Positions 27,043-39,036 of a DNA stretch of 64,000 nt are shown one piece after another. Position numbers and translations under genes: made by a program. The DNA is from Sporobolomyces roseus (taxonomy: Eukaryota; Basidiomycota; Microbotryomycetes; Sporidiobolales; Sporidiobolaceae), in the NCBI GenBank assembly GCA_016617785.1, contig JADILM010000003.1, forward strand, positions 1,550,001 to 1,614,000, written 5' to 3'. The stretch's first letter is position 1; the number at the start of each line of letters is the position of its first letter. Below the pieces are notes generated by a model that was given only the letters and a program-made list of their open reading frames with translations, was not told where the DNA came from and did not search any database.

Positions 27043-27313
27043 TGTGTATCACCTCCCAGGCCTCAGGCTAGCGACCTAACAAGCTCGCCGCATTGTCGTC
27101 CTTCCAATCAGACTTGACCGACCCTGTCCTTCCCTCAAGCCTCGCTTAGCTACACTAAGCTTTAGACGCACTCAGACCCGCTAGAATTAGTAGACGATAG
27201 TTCAAGATCCTCCTCCAGCTCCAACGTAAGTTCTAACTTGACTCAACAATTCCTTATCGCCTCAACTGAGCCCCGGATTTATCCTTATCAGCACTCGACT
27301 CTTACAAGCGAAG

Positions 27314-28515
27314 ATGCACTCCTTCGCTCTCGAGGATCTCGCGATAGCAGCCAGTCAACACGCGGTGTGCGAGGATCTGATCCTTGCTTGCCTCGAAAAA
27401 CTTCCTTCGAAATCACTCGTCCCCCTCAGAGGTGTCTCGTGAGTCGAAGTCTCCTCGTTCATCTATGCCATCATTAGCTGAATTCGAGAAGTTCGCCCCA
27501 GCCGCTTGTTCAACGTTTTGGTCGATGAGATCTTGCGAGGGAGATTCTTGAACATCGCAACTTGCGAGACACATCAGCTTGTCGTAGGTCGCTCCGATCC
27601 CCTCAGATCCGTAGAATGTACTGAGGAAATCAGCTTCATGCAGCTCGAGTCATCCGCCGTCTACGACAATCGAAAGCCAGCACAACAAACTCTCGCTTTC
27701 TCGCATTTCGTCGAATCCAGCTTTCCAGTCGAAGCCATAACAGCTCACTTCGACGTGACTTCGAAAGCACCAGCTTTCCTTCCTCTCGACGACGACGAGG
27801 TATTCGGAAACAATCTGATCGGGTGCGTCAGAAGAACGAACCTCGAATCAACGTCGATTTTGAGCTAATCCATTCTGCCCACAGAGTAACGCTTCAAAGT
27901 CTCGAATCCGATCCTATCTCCGATCTCATCGGAGCTCAACGAACTTTCGCCATGCCCTACACTCGAATCTCTGGCAATTTCCAACCTCCTCCTCGATACC
28001 TCTCTGATTTCTCCTGGTCCCTCTCGCTCGCTTCCTCCCTCGACAGGTTCTTCAAAGATTGGTTCACCGTCCCCATCTCTCAACTCGAGGATGAACCGAC
28101 CATTATTCCAGATTCAGCGATCGAGGATGACTCAGATGTTCTCTCTATTACTCCTTCCTCCTCTCGCGAAACCAGCCCTCCAGCTCCTCCCCCTCATCCC
28201 CCTCGCCGACGCTCCCGAACCCAACTCCTCCACACTTCAAACGTATCCCAGACTTCCTCGCCGTCTTCTTGTCCATCCGCACTCAAATCCGCTTCCCTCG
28301 AATGTTTCGCACTCGATTCAGACGACGAACCAACCTACGGAAGTCACTCTTATCCATTCTTGAGACCTGCTTACGGTCAACCTAAACTGTTCGAATATCA
28401 TTTCTCGTCTGTTAGGCTGGATGTAGGGAAAGTCGTGGTTGCTGCTGAGGAAGGATTGAAAGGGACTTTTGGGAGGAACGTTGGGAAGAAAAGTCCTTTC
28501 TCTCTGTTCGCTTGA
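27314..28515 (+). CDS. F-box-like protein, function unknown
   Basis: Three exons (27314-27438, 27502-27822, 27885-28515), 358 aa. The N-terminus has an F-box-like pattern, CEDLILACLEKLPSKSLVPL followed by RGVSRLFNVLVDEIL, across the first splice junction. F-box proteins link substrates to Skp1-cullin ubiquitin ligases, but no substrate-binding repeat is visible. The rest contains a beta-rich stretch (ECTEEISFMQLESSAVYD, ISGNFQPPPRYLSDFSW) and a Ser/Pro-rich acidic linker with PPAPPPHPP. It ends with EYHFSSVRLDVGKVVVAAEE. I do not recognise the C-terminal domain. The ATG at 27314 gives the complete F-box-like region; exon phases agree. Confidence 0.6.
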
Positions 28516-28830
28516 AACTCTCATACGATCATATGCACTGTACATAGCTCTCTTATCCTAGAATTTGTACCCTTTCCCAGAATCTTAGAATTGTCGACAA
28601 ACTTCCGTCACGAATATTTGACGAATATATTGTTGCTACCCTTTTCTCTTGTACTTCTTCCCAATCCCTAGACTTGTAGCCTTTCTTTATTGCTCGTCGA
28701 TGTAACATGACCTTCCGCTTGACCTCTATCGATCAGGACACGAGAGAGGGGAAGATGAAAAACGACCACCTATTCATGACAACAAAATTGAAATCTAACG
28801 AATACCTCAAACCCATACCTCTTCCTCCTT
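28516..28830. other. Convergent intergenic region
   Basis: About 315 bases between the stops of the F-box-like gene and AP-3 sigma. AT-rich patches near 28600-28700 fit 3' UTRs and polyadenylation regions. No gene seen. Confidence 0.45.
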
Positions 28831-29713
28831 CTACCGTCTCCCACCGAAGCCCAAACTCGATAACCTCTCCCAAGCGCCCTCTGCTCCTCCTCCCAACAAC
28901 CCTCCACTTCCCTTCGAGATCCCTCCGATCCCACTCGTGATACTCGACAATCCACCGGCATTCTCACTATTCTTCTTCGCACTCTTTTGTAATCTAAAAT
29001 TGGACTGGATCGATTCGAGAGAGGTATCGAGTACTAATCCGCCCGTAATGATACAATTCAAGAGAGTATGCACCTGCGAACGAACGAGGGTTAGAGAGGC
29101 AGCGTGAGGAGACGAGATAGGGACACGTACGTCGTCGAAATGGAAGATTAGGTCTAGTTCACATACGTTCTCGAAACATCTATCGAGAGATTCAACGAAA
29201 ACCTTTTCGAATATCGAAACCATTCAATCGTCAGCTACAGCTCGGTTTGTCGTTATGAAGTAGAGCGGGAAGCACACCTGTATGAGATCGAGAATTCCCA
29301 ATTCACTCTCTGACTGATCGACGACGAACGCAAAGTACAAAGTAGCGTAATGACGATAAATCACTCTCAACTCCTGATCTTCCTCTTCATTGAATCCTTC
29401 CGCATCACCTCCTGGCGTATCACTGAAGAATCCGAAATTTGGTGGGAGTTCGACGAAATTACAGAGTGTATCGTCGCGGGGTGAAACGAGGTTGAAGATT
29501 CTTGAGAGGATTGAGGCGCGAGTTTGAGGTGAGGAAGGCTAGGAAGGGAACAGGGTCAGCTTGGAGGGATTGTTGAGATGGTAAGGGTACGTACAGAATA
29601 GAATTTGGTCAGCCTAGGTTTGCCAGTGTTGTTGAAGATGAGAACTAAATCAAGTGGGGTCTCAGCGCTTTCTCGGGCATGGGTCAGGAGTAGGACTTAC
29701 CAGAGTGAATCAT
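28831..29713 (-). CDS. APS3: AP-3 adaptor complex sigma subunit
   Basis: Five exons: 29701-29713, 29595-29644, 29278-29538, 29131-29202, 28831-29073; 212 aa, slightly longer than typical (about 190). AP-3 sorts cargo from Golgi/endosomes to the vacuole. Family hallmarks: IFNNTGKPRLTKFY at the start, IYRHYATLYFAFVVDQSESE, LGILDLIQVFVESLDRCFEN and VCELDLIFHFDDVHTLLNCI. The extra length is a Gly/Ser-rich tail (GGLSSITSGIGGISKGSGGL). The acceptor of exon 4 is AAAAG, not the usual YAG. It is divergent from the oxidoreductase gene, with about 217 bases between the start codons. Confidence 0.94.
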
Positions 29714-29930
29714 AGTAGTATATAGAGCTCTGTAGCAAGTTTCAAGGTCGTAGAGTCGAGTTGTGAGGATTGTAGTGTCGGGTTCAATGATGAAAAGTGA
29801 GAATCCGCTTCACTCTCCCTTGTCCTACTCCTGTTCACTTCCAAATCACACACATCCTCCCATCGAGATCATTACGCTCGATACACCCGACCTTCAACCC
29901 CGTAATCAATCCAGTCACTTTCACTCGGAA

Positions 29931-31096
29931 ATGACAACGATCAAATCCTGGGTTCATCACACTCCTCCATTTCCTACCACGCTCAAACAGCTCGACGTAC
30001 CAATACCAACACGAGAATCCTTGGGAGCAAACGAGATCCTAGTCGAAGTCTATTCGGCCGCTTTGAACCCCGTCGACGTACAAATCGCGAATCTTTCAAT
30101 CTTTCGACTCCCAGCCCTACAAGCGAATAGAGGATTGGGCAAAGATTTCTCAGGGAAGATACTGTCGAAAGGGAAGGACGTCCAGGATGATGAATTCGAG
30201 GTGGGAGACGAGGTGATGGGAGTAACGTTGAATCCAGTGAGTCTCGAATTTCTCACATCCGTCTGTCCACTGACCTCTTTCGCTTGTAACTACAGCTCGG
30301 AGGTCCTCTCAGTGGTACTCTCTCGGAAGTTGCAGTACTCGACTTGTCCCGTTCTTGCGTCATCCGAAAACCCCCTCACCTCTCCTTCCCCCAAGCCGCT
30401 TCTCTCCCCCTCGTCTTCCTCACAGCAGTCACCACCCTATCTCCTCCCTATCTCCAACTCCCGGAACCCTCCTCCCTGACCTCCAAGCCCACAATCGTCA
30501 TCCTAGGAGGCAGCTCTGGAGTCGGAATCTATGCTATTCAATATGCCGCACTCAAATTGAACCTTAACGTAATCGCAACCTGTTCACCTCGCAACAACGA
30601 ATTTGTCAGATCCCTCGGAGCAACAACCATTATCGACTACACCTCAGAAGACGTTCCTTCCCGCCTGCTCACCCTGCGACCTCCAGAAGGTTTCCTGTCA
30701 ATCATCGATTGTGTCGGCGGAACTTCCTTGTTCTCTTCTCTCCATCAGCTCCTTCATCCTCGTAACAACTCCCTCCCGGTCGGAGGATCCTATACTACCA
30801 TAGTAGGGGACAAAACCTCTCGATCAGCGCTCGGAGGAAGTCTGACAAACTATTATTATCCCTCTCAATTCCTTCGTTCCATGAACGGCTGGATCGGATG
30901 GGGACCGAGATATGCGTGTGTTAATCTGGAGATGAAGAAGGAGTGGTTGGAGGAAGTTGGGGAGTTGACGGAGAAGGAAGAGTTTAGGGTCGTTGTCGAT
31001 CAGGAATTCGGGTTTGAGGAGGTTGGGAAAGCTTTTGAGAGATTGAATACGGGGAGGGCTAGGGGGAAGGTTGTTGTAAACGTCAAGGAGGAGTAG
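29931..31096 (+). CDS. Quinone oxidoreductase-like MDR protein (zinc-independent)
   Basis: Two exons, 29931-30236 and 30296-31096, 368 aa. Medium-chain dehydrogenase/reductase fold: N-terminal GroES-like part with LGANEILVEVYSAALNPVDV and GKDFSGKILSKGKDV, then the nucleotide fold TIVILGGSSGVGIYAIQYA, and SLGATTIIDYTSED. It has no zinc-ligand set, so it resembles NADPH quinone reductase, Yim1 or RTN4IP1-type proteins. Substrate unknown. The C-terminal FEEVGKAFERLNTGRARGKV is typical of the family. Another ATG lies upstream in frame (about 29790), but the chosen start matches where homologues begin and leaves room for the divergent AP-3 sigma promoter. Confidence 0.82.
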
Positions 31097-31444
31097 TGAC
31101 TGAGGAGTCAGGACATAGAGCGAAGGAGAGGGTAGTATAGAATAGTTTCGTTGTTTTGTCGATATCATTTCTCGTTTCGTTTGTCTTTTTGTTGTTCATA
31201 CCTTGCAAGTTCCCTTCTAGTTTCTCTCAATTGCGCTGATAGACAGGAAGACGAGTTCCGAGACTGTCGCGAGATTCGCTCTCTCCCGAAAAAACGAGAA
31301 GAGAATCTTGCTTCAACACCTTCATCCTCCTACTACAGCGCAGCTACCAGAACTCTCTCATTCATTTGACAAGTTGAAAACCAGACCACTACACGTCCTA
31401 CAGCCTTCTCCCACCCCAATCCTATCACTTTTATTGATCAAGAA
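31097..31444. other. Intergenic, RPB8 promoter
   Basis: About 350 bases between two genes on the plus strand. TTG/TTT-rich sequence after the oxidoreductase stop fits a 3' UTR. The last 100 bases before RPB8 are CT-rich. No gene seen. Confidence 0.45.
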
Positions 31445-32168
31445 ATGGCAGCTTCCTCTTCCTCTGCAATCCTCTTTAACGATGTATTCCAAGTGATAGA
31501 TGTAGATAAAGGTACCTTGATCTCTCTCACCTCCTCATTGAATCGCTAGCTGACGTATTCGCTGTCCATTTAGATGGAAAGAAATTCGATCGAGGTTAGC
31601 ACTCTCTTCCTTCTCTCTAGACTGGCTCAGAGGGTGTAGAAGCTGATCTGAAAGTGTTGTATAGTCTCTCGAGTGGCAGGCAAATCCAGTAATCTGGAAA
31701 TGAAAGTTACCCTTGATGTTCGCAAACGCTTCTCCCTTTCCTCTCTCTCTCTCCCTCTTCGCTAATCAACCCGTCCCTTCTAGATCAACACCGACCTGTT
31801 AGACTTGCAAAAGGACATGACTTTCACTTTGGGATTGGCATCAACGTTGAACCCTGATGCCGATGCTGGATCGAAAGCGAATGCTGCTGCTGGAGGTTGG
31901 AGGGCTGATATTGAGGGTGGTATCGCGGATGATTGGGATTATATCATGCATGGAAAAGTGAGCTTTCTTTCTTCGTCGTCGAATTGAGGGATGAGTAGCT
32001 AATGGGAGATTGATGCGAGAGAAGGTGTACAAATTCGACGAGGGTACCAACGAGGAAGTGACTGCATACGTCTCGTTCGGTGGGCTGTTGATGGCGTTGA
32101 CTGGAAGTTATAGAAATGTCGCGGGAGTGACAGTCGGAGAATACATTTACTTGCTCATCCGAAAATAG
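31445..32168 (+). CDS. RPB8: RNA polymerase I/II/III common subunit RPB8 (RPABC3)
   Basis: Five exons: 31445-31511, 31574-31594, 31665-31717, 31784-31957, 32025-32168; 152 aa, the expected size. Rpb8 is an OB-fold subunit shared by all three nuclear RNA polymerases. Conserved parts: ILFNDVFQVIDVDKDGKKFD, VSRVAGKSSNLEMKVTLDIN, DWDYIMHGKVYKFDE, then YVSFGGLLMALTGSYRNV and the C-terminus EYIYLLIRK. Exon 2 is only 21 nt. Intron 3 contains a long pyrimidine tract and has donor GTTCGC. The last acceptor is GAGAAG rather than YAG. Its stop is only 42 bases from the stop of the convergent DPH7 gene, so the 3' ends should overlap. Confidence 0.96.
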
Positions 32169-32210
32169 ACCACAAATTGCAATTTGCTTCCTTTCATTCC
32201 TATAACTATA

Positions 32211-33738
32211 CTAGACGGACCAAACGTGCATCGCGTGATCGTAGAAAGAACAACTAGCAACTATGTCCTCACTTGAAGAGGTTTGACCTCCATCACTCCA
32301 ATCAACTCCATAAGCTAAACTCTCATGTCCTTCGAACCTCTTCTTCAACTCTCCTTCACCTGGACTCAGTTTCCCATCTTCACTCAGCGTGAGAGAGATC
32401 CCGTCAAAGTCGACCACTGAGAACCCGTTGTGCATAGCGGCGATCAAGAGTCGGGATGGATTCGTCGGGTGCCATTTCAATCTCCAGATTCCTCCACCGA
32501 CATCAAACGATGTGAGGGGTCGTAAAGGATTCCGCTTATCGAATAATCGGACTTGAGAATCATAGCTAGCGGAGAGTGCGTGAAATTAGTTGAGATCACA
32601 GTCTCGAAAAGCAGAGTACGGAATAGCTCACCTCCCTACAGCAATGAGATTCTCAACTAGATGATGACTAGTGATAGTTGTGACACCTCCATCAAATCTG
32701 TACATTGTCCCAGCTCAGCCATCTCCTCATTCCTGTAGAGCGAAAAGGGAGAGCGTACCGTTTATTAACGAAAGTAGGTTCTTCACAATCAGTCCTCAGA
32801 TCCCACCCCTTTAATTTCAGGTCGTCTCCACCACTCCATACGGTGTTTGTGTCCCAACAATCGAACGATGTGATCCAAGGTTCGAAATCGTGTGCGTGCC
32901 AAGTTCTGGTGGGTTTCAAAGTTGATTCTCCGGTTAAATGGGTGAGGGAACCGTTGGAGAGTGAAACGATGATTGATGCGGGACTATCAGATGATATGTC
33001 GTTAGTTAGGGAAAGAGGGAGGGGAGAAGGGAGAGACGTACTCGGGGATAGAAGGACGTCGAGTTGACCAGTCGAGCGAGAGACAAAGAGTCTTTTCATC
33101 GGCGCAAGTGATCGTATCTATCGGTGAAAGCAGGTTCTATTCGATATTTGAGAGATTGGGAAAGAGATCAGCTCGTATGCCTTGGATGGCAGCGGATGAG
33201 AGGAGCACTCACGGTTTCTTGATCCAATTTATGTAGCTGAACATGTCCTTTCGCATCTGCGATTGCCAGAGTTTGATGACCGTTCCAATGTCGAGGTGAC
33301 CTGTATTTGTCGATGGAGTCAGCGTAAACTCGTACGGAGAGCAAGAGAAGCAGGGAGCGAAGAAAACGAGATTGCGAAAGTTCGTTTCGCTACTCACCAT
33401 TTCATATCCAATATAGCGGGACCATCGAATCGTTGCAATTCCTTGCTGAGCTATGCCGACTATCGTTCAGTCAACAGATTCATTGTCCGAAGAGTAGAGA
33501 AGAGTGGGACTCACACTTTGTTCCCTCCCTCGCTCAATTCGTAGAGCAAACATCTCCCATACCGTGTCACAGTTGGATCTACTTCTGCCGCTTCTTCACC
33601 TGCTTCTATAGGTTGAGATTGATCAGATTTGACTACTTGATAAGTTCCACAAGCGAATAATTGAGGTTTGTTCGGACAGAACTCGATTGAATCTGCTGAA
33701 TATTCCGTATCGACGTAGCTCAACGAGGTAGCCTGCAT
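32211..33738 (-). CDS. DPH7: Diphthine methyltransferase DPH7 (WD40)
   Basis: Seven exons: 33517-33738, 33398-33450, 33213-33300, 33042-33136, 32759-32983, 32632-32697, 32211-32565; 367 aa. Dph7 is a WD-repeat protein that demethylates methylated diphthine before the final amidation step making diphthamide on elongation factor 2. Evidence: ADSIEFCPNKPQLFACGTYQ near the start, PAILDMKWSPRHWNGHQTLA, TLCLSLDWS, AHDFEPWITSFDCWDTNTVW, SGGDDLKLKGWDLR, and the family-typical ending IVASCSFYDHAMHVWSV. Exon 1 ends with donor GTGTGA; using the nearby GTGAGT would break the frame. Confident call. Confidence 0.92.
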
Positions 33739-34084
33739 CTCTATCGTCGAGGGTTCCGAATGGAGTGAAAAGGAGGGAGATGTAGATCAACTTTTCGCAT
33801 ACATTCGCTCATTCAGACAACCAAGAGTTTACGTACTTCCGACGCAAAAATCATTACTTCAACCTCGAACCATTCACTGCACTTTCTTCTCTGCTCTCCT
33901 TCACGCACCACTCTACGACTATACAAGACCACGCCCTCGACACAACAGATCACATTCCCGACACGAGCACCCCTTGCAACTCCTTTGTTTGATCTCAAAG
34001 AATTAGCTTCCTTTCTTTCTTTCTCGAGCCAACTCTATCTTGCTCCTTCACACGACACAGTGGTATCAAGCCGAGTAGAGAGAT
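33739..34084. other. Divergent promoter, DPH7 / unknown 963-aa gene
   Basis: About 345 bases between the DPH7 ATG (-) and the ATG of the unknown gene (+). A CTTT-type pyrimidine tract lies at about 34005-34024, 60 bases before the plus-strand start. No gene seen. Confidence 0.45.
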
Positions 34085-37000
34085 ATGGCGCAGATGGTCT
34101 ACTCAGGTGAGTAGCTTTCGATTCTTCGCATTTCCGGCGTCGTTCCCCTCGAGCTAACGCCCTCCTCTCGACATCCTCTTCCTCCCTCGATCGCTAGATC
34201 CGACATATCTACACGATGGACCCTGTACTACGATTCTAAGCGAAACGAGAAACGCAAAACTTTCATCTTCGGCGCTCCACTTCCTCAACGCAACCATCGA
34301 CGAACTCCTTCATGTCATTACGCACGCTTCCCTCCTCTCTTTCTCACCCTCTTCATCAAACTCTTCCACTCCTTCTCCTTCCGCGATACCTTCTACCGCT
34401 TCCTCGACTCCCTCACCTCTCGAATCAAATCAAGTTTTATCCATCGACCGCTTCAAATCCGCTTTACAAAGAGTGACTGGTCCTCATTTGGGCAAAGAAT
34501 GTATCCTCGAGTCGGAAATAGCTGTTAGGGAGCTACTGAGACGAGGTGGATCGGGATTGAAGCGAGACCCTGCGTTACAACAATCGAAATCCAACAACTT
34601 CGGAACTCCGGATCAATCTCAAACGAACGAGGGATCAATCGAGGTGTCGAGACAGTCTGAAGAGATTTTTAAAGGTTTGAGGGAATGGGTCATGAGAATC
34701 TCAGGACTCGGAGGTCAGTCTCTCTTTCGATTCTCTTGCGGAGAACAGTAAAAAGCTCACTTCGCTCCCATGCACAGCTTTATGTCCTCGAACGGGCCCA
34801 GCGAATCTCACGACTCACCTTTCTGAACTATCCGCTCATCGCAACCCACCTTCCCCTTCTTCACCTCACATCAGTTTCCTCCTCGCCCTTTACATCGAAC
34901 GATCCTTGACAACTCTCGCAACTCACCTCTTACAATCCATCTCCTCCGTCTTGTCAAGATCATCTCACTCTGTTATCGCAACTACACGAGATCTCGAAGT
35001 CGCTTTCGGAGAGGACGAATCGATTTGGAGTTGGTTTCAAGGGTTGAGAGTGAGGGGTGCGATCGAAGAAGAAGGGAGAATGGAACAGGAACGATTGAGG
35101 AGTCCTACGATGGGAACGTCGTTCGCTTTCCAACAGCAACAGCAGCGAGGTGGAATGCGATTGGGATCTTTCTCGAACGGAATGAGTAGTAGGACTAGCT
35201 CGGATTCGTATAATACATCGGGCAAGCAGGGAGGACCACCGCTACATTACAGGAAGAATTCGCTCGCTTTGTCAGTTGTACCGAGTATGAACTCGAATCG
35301 AGTGAGTTTCGCTTCTTCGCTTATTTCCCGTCGCTATACTGACCCAGCCTCGGAATGATCAGAGCGATGATCCATTCGACCAGCTACTCCAGTCAGGCGA
35401 AACGATGAAGCTCTCAATGACTCCCGATCGATTACAACTAATGGAGAAAGCAGAGAGGGCACGAAAAGCTTCGGCACTCAACCTTCGATCCTCCTCTGTT
35501 TCTCCTATCGCCGCTCCAATCACAATCTTCGACTCTTCTGTTCCCCTCGCTCCTCCAATCGTCCACACCAATTCTTCGTTGTCGATGCGAAGGAAACTTC
35601 AAGCTCGAGGTCCACAACAAAAAGATCTCTTCAACGAGGAGGACGAAGATAGTGCCGATACAGACCTCGACGTCAAACCCAAACGAGGTACTACGAAGGA
35701 GAGCTTGATGGATCTGCTCGCTTCCCCTCCACCTTGGGCGGGAATGGGATTCGACCCTTCGTCACGAGGAGGAAGAGAATCGACGAGTCCGACCAGTACG
35801 GATATGATCTCACAAGGATCGCAGAGTACGGTTGCGAGTGGAATGACTGGGGCGACAACGGAAAGTAGCGGAGGAGAAGAAGCTTATTTGGCTCGGAATC
35901 CGGAGAAGAGGGCGAGAGGTCTGAAAGCGAAAGATGAGAAGCGAGATCTCGCTAGTGAACGTAAGTCTCTTATCATACTGTGGAATGAGAGAATCTAGCT
36001 AACACTCGCAATTCGACAGGTCAAGTCAACACGGATCTTATGAACTTCTTCCGAAACTCTCCTCCCGCTACGAGCCCAGTCGTCGACCAAAATTCGCTCT
36101 TCCCTCCTAATGGCGCTCCTGCCTCACCTCCGCTCGGTGGCAAACGCTCGAAAGGAGGTCTGAGAGGTTTTATGGCGAAAGTCACCGGAAACTCGTCGCA
36201 GAGGAGGCCGAGTGCTGGTGAATCTGCTGCTCTCGCTATGACACCTCCCTTCGCCCTTCCTATGGATCCTCCTCCTCCTCCAGCAGCTCGAACCTCTCTC
36301 TCCGACAATCGCCCTCCTCGAATGCGATCGATAAGTGCTCAGTCGAACAAGTCTCTCGGTGCTTCATCTCAAGGCACGACAACCTACGCTCTTCCCCCTG
36401 GATTAGGCGACACTCCTGGAAAGGACAAGGAGAGGAAGCGAGCGAGGAAACGAACGGTATCTGCAGAAGTAGCGAATCTACAACTAGTCTCTTCTCGTCC
36501 CCATTCTCCACCTCTCATCGCTCATACCGATCAACCTCCCATTTCCATTCTCAAACCTAACTTCACTTCGGATCCCGCGCCACCAGCTCCACCTCTTCCC
36601 TCGTCGACGCTCGAATCCCGACCCAGCATAGCTCGACCACAAAGATCTTCATCACTCAAACGGAGAGTTCGATCTCGCGAATCTTCAGCGGCAACCACTT
36701 CTTCGATCCCACCTCCTACCGTCGTTGTTCCCACCGGTCTTGCAATCTCTGACCTCGATTCCATCGCTTCCTCGACGAGTCGATCTCACGGTCATTCCTC
36801 GCAAGACGAACGGGAAGAAACGACTACGGAAACAGACAGGGAGGATACGATTGCCCCTTCAAGAAGTCGATCTGATGGTTCACTCACCCCACAACCTCTC
36901 AAACTCCGTCAATTACTCTTGGTCGATTCGAGGAGGAATTCTGCTGGAAACACCGCTGTTCAACCCGATCTCTCTCCCGTCAACGAGACTACTTCCTCCT

Positions 37001-37251
37001 CACCCTCTTCTCAACTTCGACAAACTTCTCCAGTATCACACACTCTCGTCGATGGATCGGAACAGAGCAATGAGTTGGTGAAAGTGCTCGAGGGACTTCG
37101 AATCGACATGAACCGAGCAAGAACTCGACAGGAGTGTGTCGATCTCGTGGATACGTTGCTTGCATCACGCTCTACTAGAGTAGCTGATTCGAAGAGAGGA
37201 GAGCCGGAGGAGGGGATGGAGGGAAGAATGGTCGAATACTTCCTCAGCTAG
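34085..37251 (+). CDS. Unknown 963-aa protein with folded N-terminus and long disordered tail
   Basis: Five exons (34085-34106, 34198-34713, 34778-35301, 35363-35960, 36020-37251). I do not recognise it. Residues 5-300 look folded and helical: LSSSALHFLNATIDELLHVI and RVTGPHLGKECILESEIAV, then later FLLALYIERSLTTLATHLL and DLEVAFGEDESIWSWFQGLR. The first two patterns resemble a small helical or histone-fold-like module, but this is a weak guess. From about residue 350 the chain is Ser/Pro/Arg-rich and likely disordered, with QQQQQ, PPPPPAAR and many SP/RS sites suggesting phosphorylation. The C-terminus has a short helical region KVLEGLRIDMNRARTRQECV before ending MVEYFLS. All exon phases agree, so it is a real gene; a signalling or chromatin scaffold are possibilities only. 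Confidence 0.7.
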
Positions 37252-37424
37252 CTGAAGAACGGTTCGTAGCACGATGTGTGACTGTACTACTTCTCTCTCT
37301 CTCTACATAGACGCTTCATCAGTTCTTTCGTCTTACTTTCCATGTACTTTACAAAATTTTCTTCGACCTGTCGTAGTTGTTACAATTTTTGAAACTTCTT
37401 TTCTTCTTCGCCATCACTTTAGTT

Positions 37425-39036
37425 CTATTGACCCTCGACACCGACCGCCCATCCCCAGTTCTCAGTCTTCGTCCTCTTGAAGATCTCGACAACCTCCTTC
37501 TCGAGTTCTCTCTGTTTCTTCGCTGCCTCTCCCAATCCACTTCCGGGAGCCCTTCCCTTCCTCGATTCACCCTCTTGTCCATAGATCTCAGTGTAGACCC
37601 TCATCGTCTCGTGTACCTCCTCAGGAGTCGATAGTCCAACAACGGTAGGTGTATCGCGTCCCTCGGTTCCTTCCAATTTCGCAGACGAGAATCCGAACCC
37701 GAGAGCGACGTCCTCAAGTTTCGCACCCTTCGAAGTGACGAGTTTGACGGCTTCTTGGTTCGCTTCTTGGAGTGCTTTGTTCGCTGGGTGCCAAGGGGGA
37801 GCAGCGGCGGAACGGAGGAGACCCATCGAGAGAGGAGAAGCTGAGATAACTTGCTTGACTCCGGCTTTGGTGAAGAGAGGAAGGTAGGTCGAGAGAGTGG
37901 TGTTTTGGAGCTAGAAGAAGATGAAACGAGTCAGATTGTGCGTAGTTTTGATGAGGGAAGGGAAGAGCAACTCACAGTGTGATGGCAGTAAGATTGCATG
38001 ATGTCGAGAGGTTCAGCGTGAGCTTGGCACAGACGAGCAAGACGGAGCATCGTAGGAAGAGGGTAACCTATCGAAGGTGTTCCGCACGAGTCAAATTGTG
38101 ATTCGCGAAGGGAGGAAAGCGACGGGAGAGCGTACCAGAGAACCCGACAGCACGAATCTTTCCTTCCTTCTTCAACTCGAACAAAGCCTTCATAGCAGCG
38201 AGAACTTTCTCATCACCAGGTCCACGAATAGTCGCGGCATCCTCGTCCCTCAAACCCCATCTCGCAAGATCCTCCTCTCGGATCTTTCCATCTTCTCCAA
38301 CTTTCCATCCCTCCTCTCCTGCATCCTCGAGTTGCTCAGATACGAACTCGACATCGTGTGCGTAGACTCCATCGAGGTAATCGGTTCCCATCAACTCCAT
38401 TGAGCGCTTGACTGAAGCTCGTACTCGTTCAGGAGAGTAATCGAAATCGGCCTTGGTGCGTCCGTAACGTCCAATTTTGGTGATCTACAAAGTCGAGAGC
38501 GATGTAAGGATAAGTCTGAATTAAGAAAGGGAGGAAAGGCTCACAATTTGGTAAGATTCACGAGGGAATTCGTCGGCGAGTTTGGGCAAGACCTTTCCTA
38601 AAACGTGCTCTGAAGTGGTGTAGTAAGGACTAGTGTCGAGGGTGTTGATACCGTAGCGCTAAGATCATACAAGCTCGATTTGAGTGATCTTGAACGGAAG
38701 TTGAGTGATGACGAGAAGATTTTGACGACTCACGAAGCAGAGACGGATCGCTTGCTCGGGTACATCACTTTCGAGAGTCGAAGAGGTGTTGTAGTCGTAG
38801 CCGTAAACACCTGAATCCTCAGGAATCAGATCAGTTGTTTGAAACCAGATCGTCAATTCCGATTTCAAAAAGTTCGACTCACCGGCACCTAAGAGTACGG
38901 GACCAAGTTTGAGAGGACCATCATTCGCCTGTGATCATAATGAGGCGGTCAGCCGGGATCTTCTGAGCGAACCAAGAGGGAAACGCACGAGAGGGGTGAG
39001 AGTGGGGTATCGAGGTTGGAGATCGACGGAAGACAT
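37425..39036 (-). CDS. ARA2: Aldo-keto reductase, D-arabinose dehydrogenase type
   Basis: Seven exons: 38989-39036, 38883-38928, 38734-38810, 38545-38658, 38136-38484, 37976-38067, 37425-37910; 403 aa. The AKR catalytic set is visible: Asp in NTLDTSPYYTTSE, Tyr in the same motif, Lys in ITKIGRYGR and His in DGVYAHDVEF. It is most like NAD-dependent D-arabinose 1-dehydrogenase, which makes D-arabinono-1,4-lactone for the fungal antioxidant D-erythroascorbate. An acidic insert (EQLEDAGEEGWKVGEDGKI) follows the His strand. The C-terminal half has QVISASPLSMGLLRS and TPTVVGLSTPEEVHETM. Another sugar AKR is possible; substrate is inferred. Confidence 0.85.

Larger units (their letters stand above)
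26485..27313. other. Divergent promoter region with repeated 12-mer and G-run
   Basis: This 830-base stretch separates the WHI2-like gene (-) from the F-box-like gene (+). No gene is supported. It is AT-richer than its surroundings. It contains the exact 12-mer TATATACAGCAC twice in the same orientation (26600-26611 and 27031-27042), a further CTATATAG element near 26911-26918, and a run of twelve G at 26688-26699. It must include both promoters. Confidence 0.5.
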
